From Eutreptiella sp. 'Long Island Sound 2002' (lineage: Eukaryota; Euglenozoa; Euglenophyceae; Eutreptiales; Eutreptiaceae), in assembly GCA_964036045.1 (NCBI GenBank), contig OZ038379.1, positions 73,179,992 through 73,243,991 on the forward strand: a DNA stretch of 64,000 bases. Direction: 5' to 3'. Position 1 is the first letter of the stretch, and each line of letters starts with the position of its first letter. A program made the position numbers and the translations under genes. Below, in pieces: positions 52,981 through 64,000 of the stretch. Under the pieces are notes generated by a model. It worked only from the letters and a program-made list of their open reading frames with translations. It was not told the origin of the DNA and did no database searches.

Positions 52981-54110
52981 TGTTTCCTCTGGAATAATAC
53001 CGAGTAAATAAAAGTGAACATCTGGCTCATCCCTTGTAACAGCCGCATGTCCTCCAAAAGGCACTGAAGTCTGTAGGGTCGGACGATTTTCACATGAGAG
53101 CAACTTTTTTTTTGCATTTTTCCCAATTCCCGCGAATTGCGCACGGCAATGGAGGAGCAATAAAGGCCAAGGTGCAATCCAAGTTCCGTCAAAAAACAGG
53201 AACTTTGGCCACTGCAACTCTCAGAACTTCAGAGGAAAAAAACAATATTTCAGCGGATAAAAAAAATAGGATTTTCAACATCGAAGTGAGTAGAGGAAAA
53301 AAAACAACAATATTTCACTAGATAAGAAAACAGCATTTTGAACGCAGAATTGAGTGACAAAAAAAAAAACAGTGTATGACTGTCAACACGAAAAGGAGTG
53401 CAAGTTTTGAAGAAAAAAAAAGCCACACAAACATTTTACACAAATAGCAGGAATGCAGGGTTTTGAAAAAACAAGGGTGTAGTTTTTGGAAAAAAAGGAG
53501 ACAAAAAAATAATACAAGTGTTATAAAAATGAAAACACTAGAATTTTCTAAAGAAGAAATAATGGTTCCACAATAGAAGAATAATCCGCACAAAAGAAAA
53601 AGAAAAATTCCAAAGAAAACATTTCGGTTTTTCAAATAGGACATAATAATGGATTAGAAATAGAAAAAATAGAAAAACGTTAAGGTAAAGAAAAGAGGAG
53701 GATGTTGGTAGAAACTTTTACATGGAAAATCACCGGCCTATTACCAACCGCTACATGAAAAAAACGCCTAAAATCACCTTTTTCCAACTGCTGCATATAT
53801 GAACTATGACGATCCCTTGTGCGTGCTTTTGTGAGCATTGATCTTGATGAAAACTTTATAAATTAGTATTTTTTAAAAAACATCCGGAAATTGGTTTTCC
53901 ACACATGCATACGTCTTACGGAACAGGTAAGATTGGTTCTTATTTTTTTTAAGGCATGGCGGTCCCCCGCCGACAAAGAAAAGATTGAAAAGATGGGTTC
54001 TTATTTCTAATGGCCCATGTAACGTTCCGGTAGACGTATGAAATTCTACTTCCGTTTAGTGGAATAAGTGTTATGTGTAGCGGAATATTATAACCGGACC
54101 GGATTTAACG
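52981..54110. other. AT-rich non-coding stretch
   Basis: A-rich on the plus strand between about 53220 and 53700 with many A6-A9 runs. No gene or array is recognised. Confidence 0.5.
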
Positions 54111-54587
54111 TTAAAAAAACGTTCCATTAGGCGTATCATGATGTACACTTGCAAACTCGCACGTGTCGAACTCGGTTTCACTTAGGCTGGTCGGGACTTC
54201 ATTGCCGCAAAGGTAGGTGGCCCCATGATACCACTGTTCGGGGCCGGCCTTCCGCTTCACTACCGGTTTGGCCAGGCCGCCCTTTACTCTTCTTTTCGCC
54301 TTTGGGTTGTCACTCGTTGCTTTTTTTTCCTCTGTTGTGTTGCCGCCCATTCCTCCTCGCTTCTTTTTTTCCTCCGGTGCGCGCCTCTTTTCTTTTTCCG
54401 CGGCGTGTTTCCGTGCTTCTTGTTTTTTCTTTCTCTTGCCTTCATCCTTTTTTTTTTTTGCTTTCGGTTGTCTTCCTTTTTCTTTTTCCGTTGTTCCACC
54501 GCCGCCCTTTTGTTCCTTGTCTCCTTGGTCGGCACGCAATGCCGCCACTAGCTCCTCGCTAGGTAACCCCCCGCCCCGGATCAGCAC
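54111..54587 (-). CDS. Lys/Glu-rich hypothetical ORF, 158 aa
   Basis: Minus ORF: SEELVAALRADQGDKEQKGG, a long KEKGRQPKAKKKKDEGKRKK-type charged stretch (probably helical or disordered), then a more ordered tail WYHGATYLCGNEVPTSLSE..FDTCEFASVHHDTPNGTFF. The tail looks like real protein and the middle is low complexity. It may be the 3' exon of a gene or a decayed element. No family is recognised. Confidence 0.3.
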   Translation of the reverse strand: MLIRGGGLPSEELVAALRADQGDKEQKGGGGTTEKEKGRQPKAKKKKDEGKRKKKQEARKHAAEKEKRRAPEEKKKRGGMGGNTTEEKKATSDNPKAKRRVKGGLAKPVVKRKAGPEQWYHGATYLCGNEVPTSLSETEFDTCEFASVHHDTPNGTFF

Positions 54588-57059
54588 TATCTAGGCTAGG
54601 GTTAGGGTTAGCTTTTGCACACCGGGCCGATCAGGTTTTTTCTTCTACAGGCGCTTCTGTACCCCCAACCCCATGAAACTTGCGTGCCGGCCGTGGTCAT
54701 GCCCGTGCTAACACTACAATTGCGGACAAAAGTGGTAGGCGTGGGCAGGACAAGAGCAGAAAGGGGAGAAGCAACTAAGCATTGACCAATACCAAGTGAA
54801 GCGGCCCGGACTTGGCGGCCACTCCGATTTAACTTTTTGATGACATCTACCCGATCCTCTTGAGAATCCTTTGGAGAAGAAATGTCATTGGGACAAATCT
54901 CTACGTCAGAATCGGATTGGAAACGAGAGACAACCTCTTCTTCTTCACCACAAACCTTTTTGGTGGTCATACGGTCGTCCTCAGACTTTGCAACCTCGTC
55001 AGTATCAAAAAACAACGGTCCCTCAGGAACTTGAAGGTTGTTTTCCACTCAAACCAACACGGCCCCCATCTAACTTATCCAACAGTCCAGAAGCAAATGG
55101 TCTTGTTTAGCTAACCGGGGACTTGTGGAATCGTTCCAATTAAAAGGCAATGAAATTTGGCTTTCATTAAAACCACAGTGGCTGCTCCCGGGGACTTCTT
55201 CCATGGACACCATTGGCAAAAACAAGAAAAGCACCAAGCTCAAGCAACAGCTGCAAGCACTGCCAACATGCAAAAGCCAGACCGGCATCCTCTGCGGGGT
55301 TGGGAGCCCCTCTTCCGGGTAGCCTGGCCTGAATCAACCCGCAAAACGAGAAATTGTAAGAAATGGTGCTGTGTAGCACCCAAACGAAGTGCCACTATGT
55401 AGGGCGGCGATTTCGGCCGTCATTTGACACTTTGTCCCAGTCAGATTAATTTCTGGCGATATTCTGCACTAAATCGGGATTGGATGCTATGGGCCAGTAG
55501 CCTAGGTCCCATTGTGTAGATTTATGCAAAAATTTTCACAGAATCCTAAAAAGTTTTAGAGAACTTCAGCCGAAAGTGAAGGATGGGCCAAGATCGGCGC
55601 GCCTTTGGCGAGTTACCCTACACCTCGCAATCACGCCACTGGTTCACGTGCCTCTTGTGACTCTTGTTTGCCTCCACATTCTCTTCCACATGCTATTGAC
55701 AAGGTGGATCTTAGAGGCACCCCATTGGAGCCACTTGCAACAAAGGATCATTCTGCGTGTTGGTAGCAAGCTTAAGGTGTAAGAGAAACTGGGGCTTCAC
55801 CAAACTTTTCCTTATCACTGAGCTTGGGACGGCTCATCTTGTCTAATTGATTGCGGGGGGAGAATGAGCGACAATCTGAGAACTTTGTGGGGGGGGGGGG
55901 GCTCCGGCGATTCCCATTCTCAAGTCCGTCATCAGGATTGCCGGAAAACCAAAAACGACCCTCTGTGGCTGTACCCCTGTTCTTTTCTGCTGCATGTTTG
56001 CGTGTAAGACGACGAATCAATAGATCAGCATAATTGTGATTTAATCGGCCCGTCGACAGTGTTATATTGCCTTGCGTTTCCGACCTGTTTTGGCCCGTTT
56101 TGGAAAAAGTCATGGTTTGGTATTTTTTTTGCGTAGCGCCAATATGGCGCCAATTTTCAAACTATGAAGGCCAAGTTGGACATTGTAGCCACAATAAAAC
56201 TGCCGCAATCCGTAAATCTAGTTGGCTGACTCATTGTAAGGTTCCAAAGTGTGACCTCATTGCGTCACAGGAAATGTATGACACAGCTCGTAAAATTGAG
56301 GACAATGTGGAAATGTATTGGTGTTTGAGTAGGAATGACAGGAAGGTTACAGATTTTGGACAGGAGATGCAGTGTGTCGAGGATGCTGGGATTTAGCTTG
56401 TGTCTTTTGCTACAGGGGTACACTGGTGCAGGACGGAGTGTGGAGCCACCGACCTGTGTTGGAGGGGGGGAGGGAGGGGGGGGGGTCCAGCCATTTCTAT
56501 TCTCAACCGAAAATTGTCACATTGTTGCATACCAGCGGCTGTAATAATGCTTACGCGCGGCGCTTTTTGGCCGGTTCGTTCAATTTTTGAGAATATCTTC
56601 AGCAGGAAACCACCAAATGTGGATTTTTTTTGACAGATCTGTAGCTTGAGAGCTTTTTTATAGTTGGGAGCATCAGAATTTGTGTCACAATGCACTGTAC
56701 CAGAATTTCTGCCATGGGGGGTTGTGGCATTTTGGCCCATATCTGGCAAAATCCCAAAATTGCCGTTCAAATTTTGGACATTTCTTCCTGCCAATGCCAT
56801 GTTTTTTGATTCCGAGCTTTTCTGCCACATTGACATTACAATCCGCATTAAATGGATGCTCACGTAGGTCAATTGGAGCCAAAGTGCTTCTTTAAGGTCC
56901 AATATTTGTACAACTGTTTTTCTGCCTTTTCTGTCAAATTTATCAGCATTATGAAGAGCGTGCTTCTGGCGCCCAACTGTGAAAAATAAGGTTTTTCTGT
57001 AAAACATTTAACAGAAAATGTCCTGAACTAAACTGACATCTTAACACACGCTCCTATCA
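54588..57059. other. No confident gene
   Basis: Frames of 60-200 codons occur on both strands (for example minus 56393-57007) without domain features. G-runs at 55896 and 56465. A two-unit TTAGGG stretch at ~54597-54610 is too short to call telomeric. Confidence 0.45.
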
Positions 57060-57644
57060 GGGCATGTGCCCATTGCAGTAGGTACCATGAGAGGCTCGGT
57101 ACCGCAGGAGCAAAGCCTTTAGAGGTGGATCGCGAACGTTGGACCACTTCAAAGAATGTTGGCAAACGTTACCAAAATCTTAGAACAAACATTTGTTGAT
57201 TTGGGCTTTGCTTTCAAGAACCCTAATTACTCAGCAGATGAGCCTCTTAGTGGGTCTATCAAGTTCCATCCTTGGGCTTTGGGTCGAATTGTTTCATTCG
57301 ATGAATCCCGATTTCAATTAGACATGACGCACGGGGACAACAACACACGGACAACCATTGCCAAGGAGTTGTCCGACAAAGGGCAAACTCATGCAGTTAA
57401 GGCGGGTGGCTCCGCCACTTTTGTAGGAGGTAGTCTTGCCAATGGCTTTGCGACCCCGGCAGACATTATCTTTGCCGCGGAGAGCATTCAAGCCACTTGG
57501 ACTGAGAGTGCACCCCTTTCTGATATCCTTGATGTTAGCAAGGACCCCCCTGGTGTGTTTGCAGCCACTGTTGCATGCAACACCACCGGCACCATGAAAC
57601 ACGATGATGGTGCCCCTTCACCCCCTACCATCCCCTCCAAATAG
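57060..57644 (+). pseudogene. DDE-type transposase fragment
   Basis: 57156-57644 encodes FVDLGFAFKNPNYSADEPLS, GRIVSFDESRFQLDMTHGDN, AGGSATFVGGSLANGFATP and ADIIFAAESIQATW. FDESR with a following D is the first-Asp region of a transposase-like family common in algal and protist genomes (IS630/CENP-B-like, from memory of the pattern). Just upstream, in another frame, ERWTTSKNVGKRYQNLRT fits the preceding part, so a frameshift lies near 57190. The second half of the catalytic domain is missing, so it is a remnant. Confidence 0.5.
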
Positions 57645-58212
57645 CTCAAAGTGAGCCAGAGTCGGCGTAGCACGGCCAAGCATTTCCTTTTAGGACATGT
57701 TTTAAAGGACATTGTCAAAAAAAAAGCGCCACAAAACTCACCGGTGGCGCCAAGTTACGTCCCAGGAGAAAAAAATTTCCCCATAAAAAACATAGAAAAT
57801 TTTGGTAAAATTTTACCACGTCAAAATGAATTATTGCAAAATGTTTCGGAACCGATTGCATACGAGTGCTATTGAAATACATCGTTCTATTCAACACAAT
57901 AAAGGGCTTTCAAACAAAAAGAAACGGTTTGTAAAACGGCCACGGTGGCACCAAGTTATGATTTTTGGGGGGTGGACGCATGTGATTGTGTATGCAAGTG
58001 TGCACTTGGTGAGTTTTGGGTAAGTTGGTGGTATTATGCCGCCTATGTGGGCTTTCCGGCCCAATCGTTGACATCTACATGTGCCCATTGATGCCCCAGG
58101 GCACGATGAGCGGTAATTGGTAGGGATATCGAGCCGGGGCGCCCACCCCGGCCTTGTTTTTTTTTAAAAAATTTCGACCGTACTAAGTAGGACAAATCTA
58201 TAAGCAAAAGCG

Positions 58213-58300
58213 CCAGCAGGACAGCCAGCGGCGGTGCTGCTCCAGCGGTCTGAGCGCTGGAGTCGCAGCCGACAGGCGTAGGTTCCATCCTCGCTGCGGG
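58213..58300 (+). ncRNA. tRNA-like SINE head or degenerate tRNA
   Basis: A perfect D-stem GCTC (58239-58242) with GAGC (58252-58255) encloses an A-box-like CAGCGGTCT. GGTTCCATCC (58281-58290) resembles a B box. Possible acceptor halves CAGCG and CGCTG flank it. The anticodon arm and T-stem do not pair well, so a functional tRNA is unlikely; a tRNA-derived SINE head is more likely. Confidence 0.35.
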
Positions 58301-59545
58301 CGCACTTGATTCGTGGCGCCGGCGCAGAGATTTTCTCAATTTTTGAACAAAGTGTAAATTTTTTTACAATGAAAATTTGACACAACCCCAAAATGCGTCT
58401 ACTTCAGGCAGCTAAATCTAGGGTTCCCGTGGCAAATCCTCTCCCCCCCACCTGGGATCCCATTCCCCATCAGTGCAGCTGCCAGGGCGTCCAAATCCGA
58501 CCCCAAAACTCGGTGGCAGCCAAGAGAAAACCCCAATCTATTAACAGCCGCAGGTATTCTCTCCCCTGCTTTTGCAATGTCGATGCTTTGTGTCGCGCGC
58601 GCGTATTTGCGTTCAGCGAAATCACGACGGCTGTTGAGGAAACTCAGCCATGTCTACTCTCATCCCCCGAGCTTGCATGAATGGCTTGCTACGCCAGGCT
58701 CTGCACCGAACCCGCGGTATGACACATTTTATTTTCAACCCGTTCACCCACTCAGTTCCTAACAGGCACTTCTGTAAAAAAAAATCCCTTGAAAGGTTGT
58801 TTCAAGCCGGAACAACAGCGGGCTTTGTTTCTTTTCTGGAGCTTCGGCATGTTTTCATTATTCCCTGAAGTATGCTGCGTTTGCAGGTGATGCAAGCAAC
58901 TTGTACAATCGTGTGCACGGTAGTGTGCCTCAACTCTACGTGGAGCAGCTGTATGGTGTGAACGAAGTCACTGACACCGTCCCACACTCAACGGACGGCG
59001 GGCACGTATGATGTGTTTGGCTGCACGACGAGTTCAGTGATGAAGTACTCGCTCGTCTCAACAGGGTTCAGGGTGGCTTTGCACACTGCATTCTGTATTC
59101 ACTCAGCCTACCTTCTGGAGATTTGCGGCCTCGACACCTTTGGGCCAGCGCCCATATGACCTGGAAGACCCCCTCCAAGCTTTCTCTTTGTATGTTCTCT
59201 AATGCACCCAGTTGGGAGGCCACTCCGACCCGGATCCACGTTGTGGCAAGTGGCCTGATGCACCACCATCTCAGGTTCCTTTGACTTGCAACGTTGCAAC
59301 CAGCGGCCTGCGCTTCTTTCAGGTTCTTTTGGATTTACGGGTTGATCGGTCTTGTTTTGTTTGCCAACTTCCTGAAATACACTTCAACTTGGAGACATCT
59401 TTTCGAGACCCTCACCTTTCAGGTGTGCTCATGACGTATCCGTGGTGCAGTGAAAGGACTTGTATCGCGGAGAGCCTCCTGGGCTGAACTCTCCAACGTC
59501 GACGAAAATGTTGTGGTGGTTTGTTTGTTGTCTGCTTGTCTCCAG

Positions 59546-59701
59546 TACACCTATGAGCGTGAGCTTGGAGAGGAGTATGTGTGGCAGTGGGGTGGTGGCG
59601 TCTTGCACCACGAAAAGGCGACTTTCATCAAGAATCCTCTTGAGCAGCTGGGACTCGTCACTGAACTTCGTACCGACATGGATTACCCTGATGACTACTA
59701 A
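59546..59701 (+). CDS. Possible terminal exon of an unrecognised gene
   Basis: After TGTCTGCTTGTCTCCAG (candidate 3' splice site at 59545) the frame reads YTYERELGEEYVWQWGGGVL and ends TELRTDMDYPDDY with TAA at 59699-59701. The amino-acid pattern is protein-like. Possible upstream exonic pieces lie at 58880-59160 (one frame reads YAAFAGDASNLYNRVHGSVP), but splice sites cannot be set with confidence. A minus-strand 387-codon frame over this region overlaps a CA repeat and is less convincing. Confidence 0.35.
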   Translation, partial: YTYERELGEEYVWQWGGGVLHHEKATFIKNPLEQLGLVTELRTDMDYPDDY

Positions 59702-60505
59702 ATGTTCTGTCGGGTAACTGTGTGAGCTTCTTTCCTTGCGGCGGGGGTCAATCCGTATCCAGCAGCACGCATGCACACTCGTCAGCACCTTTGCACGCAC
59801 GCACACATACCCACACGCGTGCACACGTGTCTGCGTGCAGTGCGAAGTGGGATGCCCTCGCACGTGGTCGAAAAAAGACTCCTTGTTTGGCGAAAGAGCG
59901 AACGCGACCATTTCATCGCTGGTGTGATCCGGGGAAGGCAGCCAGTCACGTGGTACAGCGACGAGCACGAAACAGAGTGCCGCTTTGGGCTTTGAGCCGA
60001 AGAAAAGTGGGCAGCACAGAGACATATTTCGAGAATGACCGAACACGTAGGCCACATTTGTCCACTTAGTAGCTGAATCCGCCGGGCGCAGCACGAAGGC
60101 TGTAGTTTGGGCCCAGAAGTTGGGGGACACGACCCCAACTGGTATGGACACACACACCAAGCACGGAAACGCACCCAGGGATTCAGGCTGGCTTCTGATT
60201 AGTCTTGACCCAACGTCGCCCCAAGTAATCCAGGCGTGGTGTTGCCTTCCCCTAAGCCCGAAAACGTATTCAGGGTCGCTGCTCGACGTATGCTCATCTA
60301 TGCTCACGCTGTTGCGTGGATACAGGGCGTGAAGCCTGGTCCATGCCACAGGTGCATGGGATGTCACTGCACACTGTCTTGGGAGAGTCTTCAGCTCAGA
60401 TATTGAAGCATTGTGCAGCGAAGTGCTCCCTCGTCCAGTCTCCTGAACCAGGTGGCCAGTGCAACCAAACAACAGCATCTGCACGTTTACTACACATTCT
60501 TGCAA

Positions 60506-60563
60506 AGACACACACACACACATAGACACACACATGCATGCGACACACACACACACACACACG

Positions 60564-60594
<31 letters not shown>

Positions 60595-60595
60595 A
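60506..60595 (+). repeat. (CA)n / (CG)n microsatellite
   Basis: Imperfect CA dinucleotides with a short CGCGCGCGCG core near 60563-60572. Confidence 0.95.
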
Positions 60596-61441
60596 AATGC
60601 ATTACACACATGGAGACAGGCATGCATGCCCACAAGGGACATGTCCACACAGTGTCACGATATGTGGGCTCCCAACTGCTGGGGGTTGCGCAAGTGCTCT
60701 CTCTGTGCAGACAAGTTGTGGTGACCCAGCTTTTGGAAAATGGAGGATGTTGTGCGCTCTGGTTCATGCAGGCAGTTGCATCCAGGAAATTGTTATGAGG
60801 GAGCAGCTTACCAATTTTTGTGTGTTTTAAGAACGGTCCGGAGTCCTGATGTCACATTGCTGCAGCCTCCAATTTTTGAGACCATTTTGTTGATATTGTT
60901 ATTGTTAGTGATTTGTCAATGTTGGTGGTTTTGCTGTGTTTGTCCGTGGTAGAGTTTTTTTGTAGCATTTTGCATTATCCGTTGGTGGGTTCTGCATTTG
61001 CATTTATTTGCCATGCCTGGAACTACCCCCCCCCCCCCCAAATTGGAACAACCCAAGAACCCTTAAAGACAACAGCTTGCAGGCTGAAAAGTATTGGCAC
61101 ATCTATGATTCTGGGTCGTGTGATTTGTCGAGGGAGTCATTTGCCATTTTGTATCACATAGATATTGTATGCCTCTGAGGTACTGTGGTACATGAGTTGG
61201 GCTGCCTCTGTCTATGGGAATGCTTCCTGCGCGCTGCAGGGTGCGCCTTCGGTGCTGTAGGGAAAGAATAATTAGCTTTAGTGTACACTGTCCAAGAAAC
61301 ATACACGGGAACAAAAAAGTTCCGGGCAGGTTCCGGGCATTTTTTTGTTCGGGATGCGTGGATCTGTGGATACCATTGCTCACCACAAAGGGAGAGACTA
61401 CGGCGCTGGCTCTACGTGCAAAGCGTGGTAGGGTAGGGGTT

Positions 61442-61683
61442 ATGCAGCCATTCCGTTTTTTTTTGGGCCCCTGCCCTCTTTTGGGGCCCTGTGAAGGCAG
61501 GGGTTATGTAGCCATTCCGGAGAAGGGGGCTCTGCTATTTTTGACTGAGGGAGTAACGCCCCTCCCATTTAACCACAGTACAAGGTTGGGATTTTTTGGG
61601 GGTCCCGTTAAGGGGACAAAATCAGAGTTGGCTACTTTACCTCTGCCCTCTAGGGGGCCCAAAAGAGGGCGGAATGGCTGCAT
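61442..61683. repeat. Imperfect inverted repeat (possible foldback/MITE remnant)
   Basis: ATGCAGCCATTCCG (61442-61455) and GCCCTCTTTTGGGGCCC (61473-61489) are mirrored by GGGCCCAAAAGAGGGC (61655-61670) and CGGAATGGCTGCAT (61670-61683). A further copy of the outer arm, ATGTAGCCATTCCG, lies at 61506-61519. No duplication at the ends is evident. Confidence 0.55.
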
Positions 61684-64000
61684 GGCCCATGCATTGTTGG
61701 GGGTGTCAGTGTCAAGCCAGGAAGAAAATTTTGTAGGCCCAAATTGCATTGGGTACGGAATCAAACGTAACGTGTTTCAAAGACAAAAGCCTCAAGCAAT
61801 TAGATGGGACAAAAAAGTGGTGAGGGGTGGGGCAAAAGGTATGTAACAAATGCATGTATGTATGTGGCATTCTTCAGTTGCATTTGGGTAAAATTACCCA
61901 AATTGCACGGGGTAGGGACAATGTTTTTTATTTCAAGAACGATGTTTTAGGAGACAAGGGGCAAACTGCACACGAGCAAATAGACATGAAATCTTCATAC
62001 GTGTTTGGTAACACTGTGGCATTTGTGGTGTCTTACCAAGCAGCTTTCGCATTCCAGGCGGGAAGATGTTGTAGGTCCAAAGGCGAAAGGGAAGATTTGG
62101 GGAAGATGGGGGCCTCAGACGGTCCACAAGAAAGTGGGAGAAACTAGGTCAAGCACTCCTTCACCCTGTGCAGAGGCTGTTGCACTCCCTGGTCCGGTGC
62201 CATTTACTACTGTATACATGGGATTTGTGGACAGGCGAGCTGCACCATTTTGTATTTGCCTTTTACCGTATTTGTCATGGAGCTGGTGACGAGGACATAA
62301 GCGACGCGGCAAATGAAAGGAACCTCCGCGGCGGAAAATTTTTTACATGATTAAACTCCATGCTACTCAGCATTTGCATTTGCAAGCGTCGAACCTGACA
62401 ATGCTGTATGAAGTGTCCGTGGTTTGGGCCATTGGTTTGTGTTGGCCCACGTTACTTCGTTCGTCCGATCCATGCTTATTTGCATGCTCTTTGCTGGCAT
62501 TGCGGTCTTAGCTGGCGCGGTGGACATAGGCCAAGTTTTTGTACTGCGTGCATACTGCGCACGAAGAGGCGTGCATACCGCGCACACAGAGGCTGGGATA
62601 CTCACCGTAGAATATGTGCCACTTATCTAATACCAGGGCGAACAACAAAGCCCACATGAGCACAATGCAAATGTTTTCAAGAGCTTTCAAGGGCGCCAAA
62701 CATTCACATCTAGAACTAAGCATCTACACATGCATATGTTCATCAATGTGTTGTTGTACATTGCCATTTGTGTTTTGGGAGCTGATCTTGGCGAAGATTT
62801 GTCAAAGTTTTGAAACATGATTTCTTTCAAGGCTTTCCATCTTTTGTTTTGCGTGGTGCATTTTGACAATTCAAATATGCCACATCCTAAATGCTTATGA
62901 AGCTAGAAAACCATTTGTACGGAACCAAAACGTTGTGAAAAGGGGCCGAAAATAGGGTTCGGGTATTTGTCGACATGGAATACTTCGCACTGCGTGCATG
63001 GCATTCCCACAGAGCCCGCCGTCGGATTAAGGGTTGGGGACCGGGGGGTGTGGGGCAAAGGTATTATTCGCGGTTGTTGTTTCCCTCATGTGCGTCCCAG
63101 TGCACCGGTTTGTACAAGGAACACCTCCGCTTCACGGCTATTTTACATGTTCGACGAAACGTACCCGAAGTGATAGCTCTTTTGCCGATCTCCTTACTAT
63201 GCAACGGACACCCGCACTGAAGCAAGACATGCAAATAACATGGCATATATACCACCACAACGCTAAGCAAGGCAATTGACATGCAACCTTCGGTCAAATG
63301 AGCCGTATCCTATGCGTGCCATCTCTTTTTGTCGGAGTATATGACTTTGAAGGGCTGCAAATTCTCAGCATAGACCATTGAAGCTAGAGAAACACATGAA
63401 AGTTGCTGGTAGCTTTTGTTTTGGTTACATGCATTACCATACGGGAGCAACGGACGAAGTACAAAAATGAAAAACCAAGAAAAAACAGCACGAGGGCATA
63501 TTTTAGGTTGTGCGAGCCGTGCGGGGCGGTGGCTGTTTTTCAATGCGCCAATGTAGCTTTTTGTAAGAGGACGCAAAAATTTTGAAAATCCTCTCCGCAG
63601 ATCCATTTTTTGTCACCAAGTTATTTTGTACGCCAAAAATGGCCTAGTAACCGGGCTTTCTGCACTTGGTGTTTCCATTAGTATTTCTTCGATTCTACTT
63701 TGTTTTGCTGCCGTGGGTTTGAAAAACATGTTTCGCCAAACGTGACACTGTAAGTAAACAGGTATTTTTGCTACTCTTACGCCGATTTCGGCCTACAGCC
63801 TGGATTGCATGATATTATTTTGAAAACGTTAGCCCCTGTGACGAAAACACAAGGTGCTGTCATGCAGTTCAAATGTTTCAGTTTCTATGTCTACACTTAG
63901 CAGGGAAGGTAAGGTGCTTGCCAACCAAATCTCTTTGTAGAAGAGAATTCAAAGAAAAGGACACATTTTGCCCGGTTAAAATATTGTAGTGTCCGCTATT
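61684..64000. other. No recognisable gene
   Basis: Frames are below 110 codons and lack motifs. Small repeats GCGTGCATACTGCGCAC / GCGTGCATACCGCGCAC occur near 62547-62585. Confidence 0.45.

Noticed and set aside
54595-54612. Telomeric repeat (GGGTTAGGGTTAG)
   Set aside because: Only two units, with ordinary sequence on both sides.
59429-60592. 387-codon minus ORF as a gene
   Set aside because: Its start is translated CA microsatellite, and the plus strand at 59546-59701 looks more protein-like.

Overview
This window is nuclear DNA from a eukaryote with a large, repeat-rich genome. The evidence is Ty3/gypsy LTR retrotransposons primed by initiator-Met tRNA, a GT..AG intron, a hAT-type MITE, microsatellites and minisatellites. 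A unicellular alga or another protist fits best, but no gene here fixes the taxon. No bacterial operon, CRISPR array or organellar gene is visible.

Layout. (1) 1-30405 is a nest of retroelements. Minus-strand Ty3-like element A (1-5361, running off the left edge) has an intact 1383-codon gag, then an in-frame UAG, then open pol. Element B, an older minus-strand relative, runs from its LTR at 30405 down to 5362 and is broken by insertions. These are element C, a nearly intact 10.9-kb plus-strand chromodomain Ty3 element (6873-17742, TSD CCAAG); a GC-rich retroposon with a 209-bp tandem array (20649-22490, TSD CAAAAACGG); a 2.6-kb insertion (24362-26998, 15-bp TSD); and a 358-bp hAT-type MITE (27633-27990, TSD CCACCTCC). 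(2) 30406-34090 is a strongly strand-asymmetric G/T-rich block with minisatellite units. (3) 34091-42350 is mostly non-coding, with one plausible small gene at 37615-37920. (4) 42355-43860 is a minisatellite plus GC-rich body ending in a (TAGG)n tract. (5) 46226-51240 holds an integrase fragment and a minus-strand 2-oxoglutarate/Fe(II) dioxygenase-like gene. That gene is split by a 918-bp insertion carrying a giant (TGTTG)n/(CAACA)n inverted repeat and has two mutually similar intron-like sequences. (6) 51468-52980 is a second minisatellite-headed GC-rich unit with an (ACCT)n tail. (7) 53000-64000 is low in coding content, with a transposase fragment near 57.1-57.6 kb, a tRNA-like SINE head near 58.2 kb and a possible terminal exon at 59546-59701.

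The most notable biology is shared by the two Ty3 lineages. In both, gag starts inside the 5' LTR and is translated through the tRNA primer-binding site, which encodes Gly-Ser-Arg-Gly. In both, gag and pol lie in one frame separated only by a UAG. Both carry a Dam/DIRS-type methyltransferase-like domain ([NC]PP[FY]) between protease and reverse transcriptase. The elements A/B Gag also carries an array of SUMO-interaction-motif-like repeats. Outside the nest, two homologous introns resemble introner elements, and the GC-rich units may form a family of non-autonomous retroposons with a minisatellite head and a microsatellite tail.
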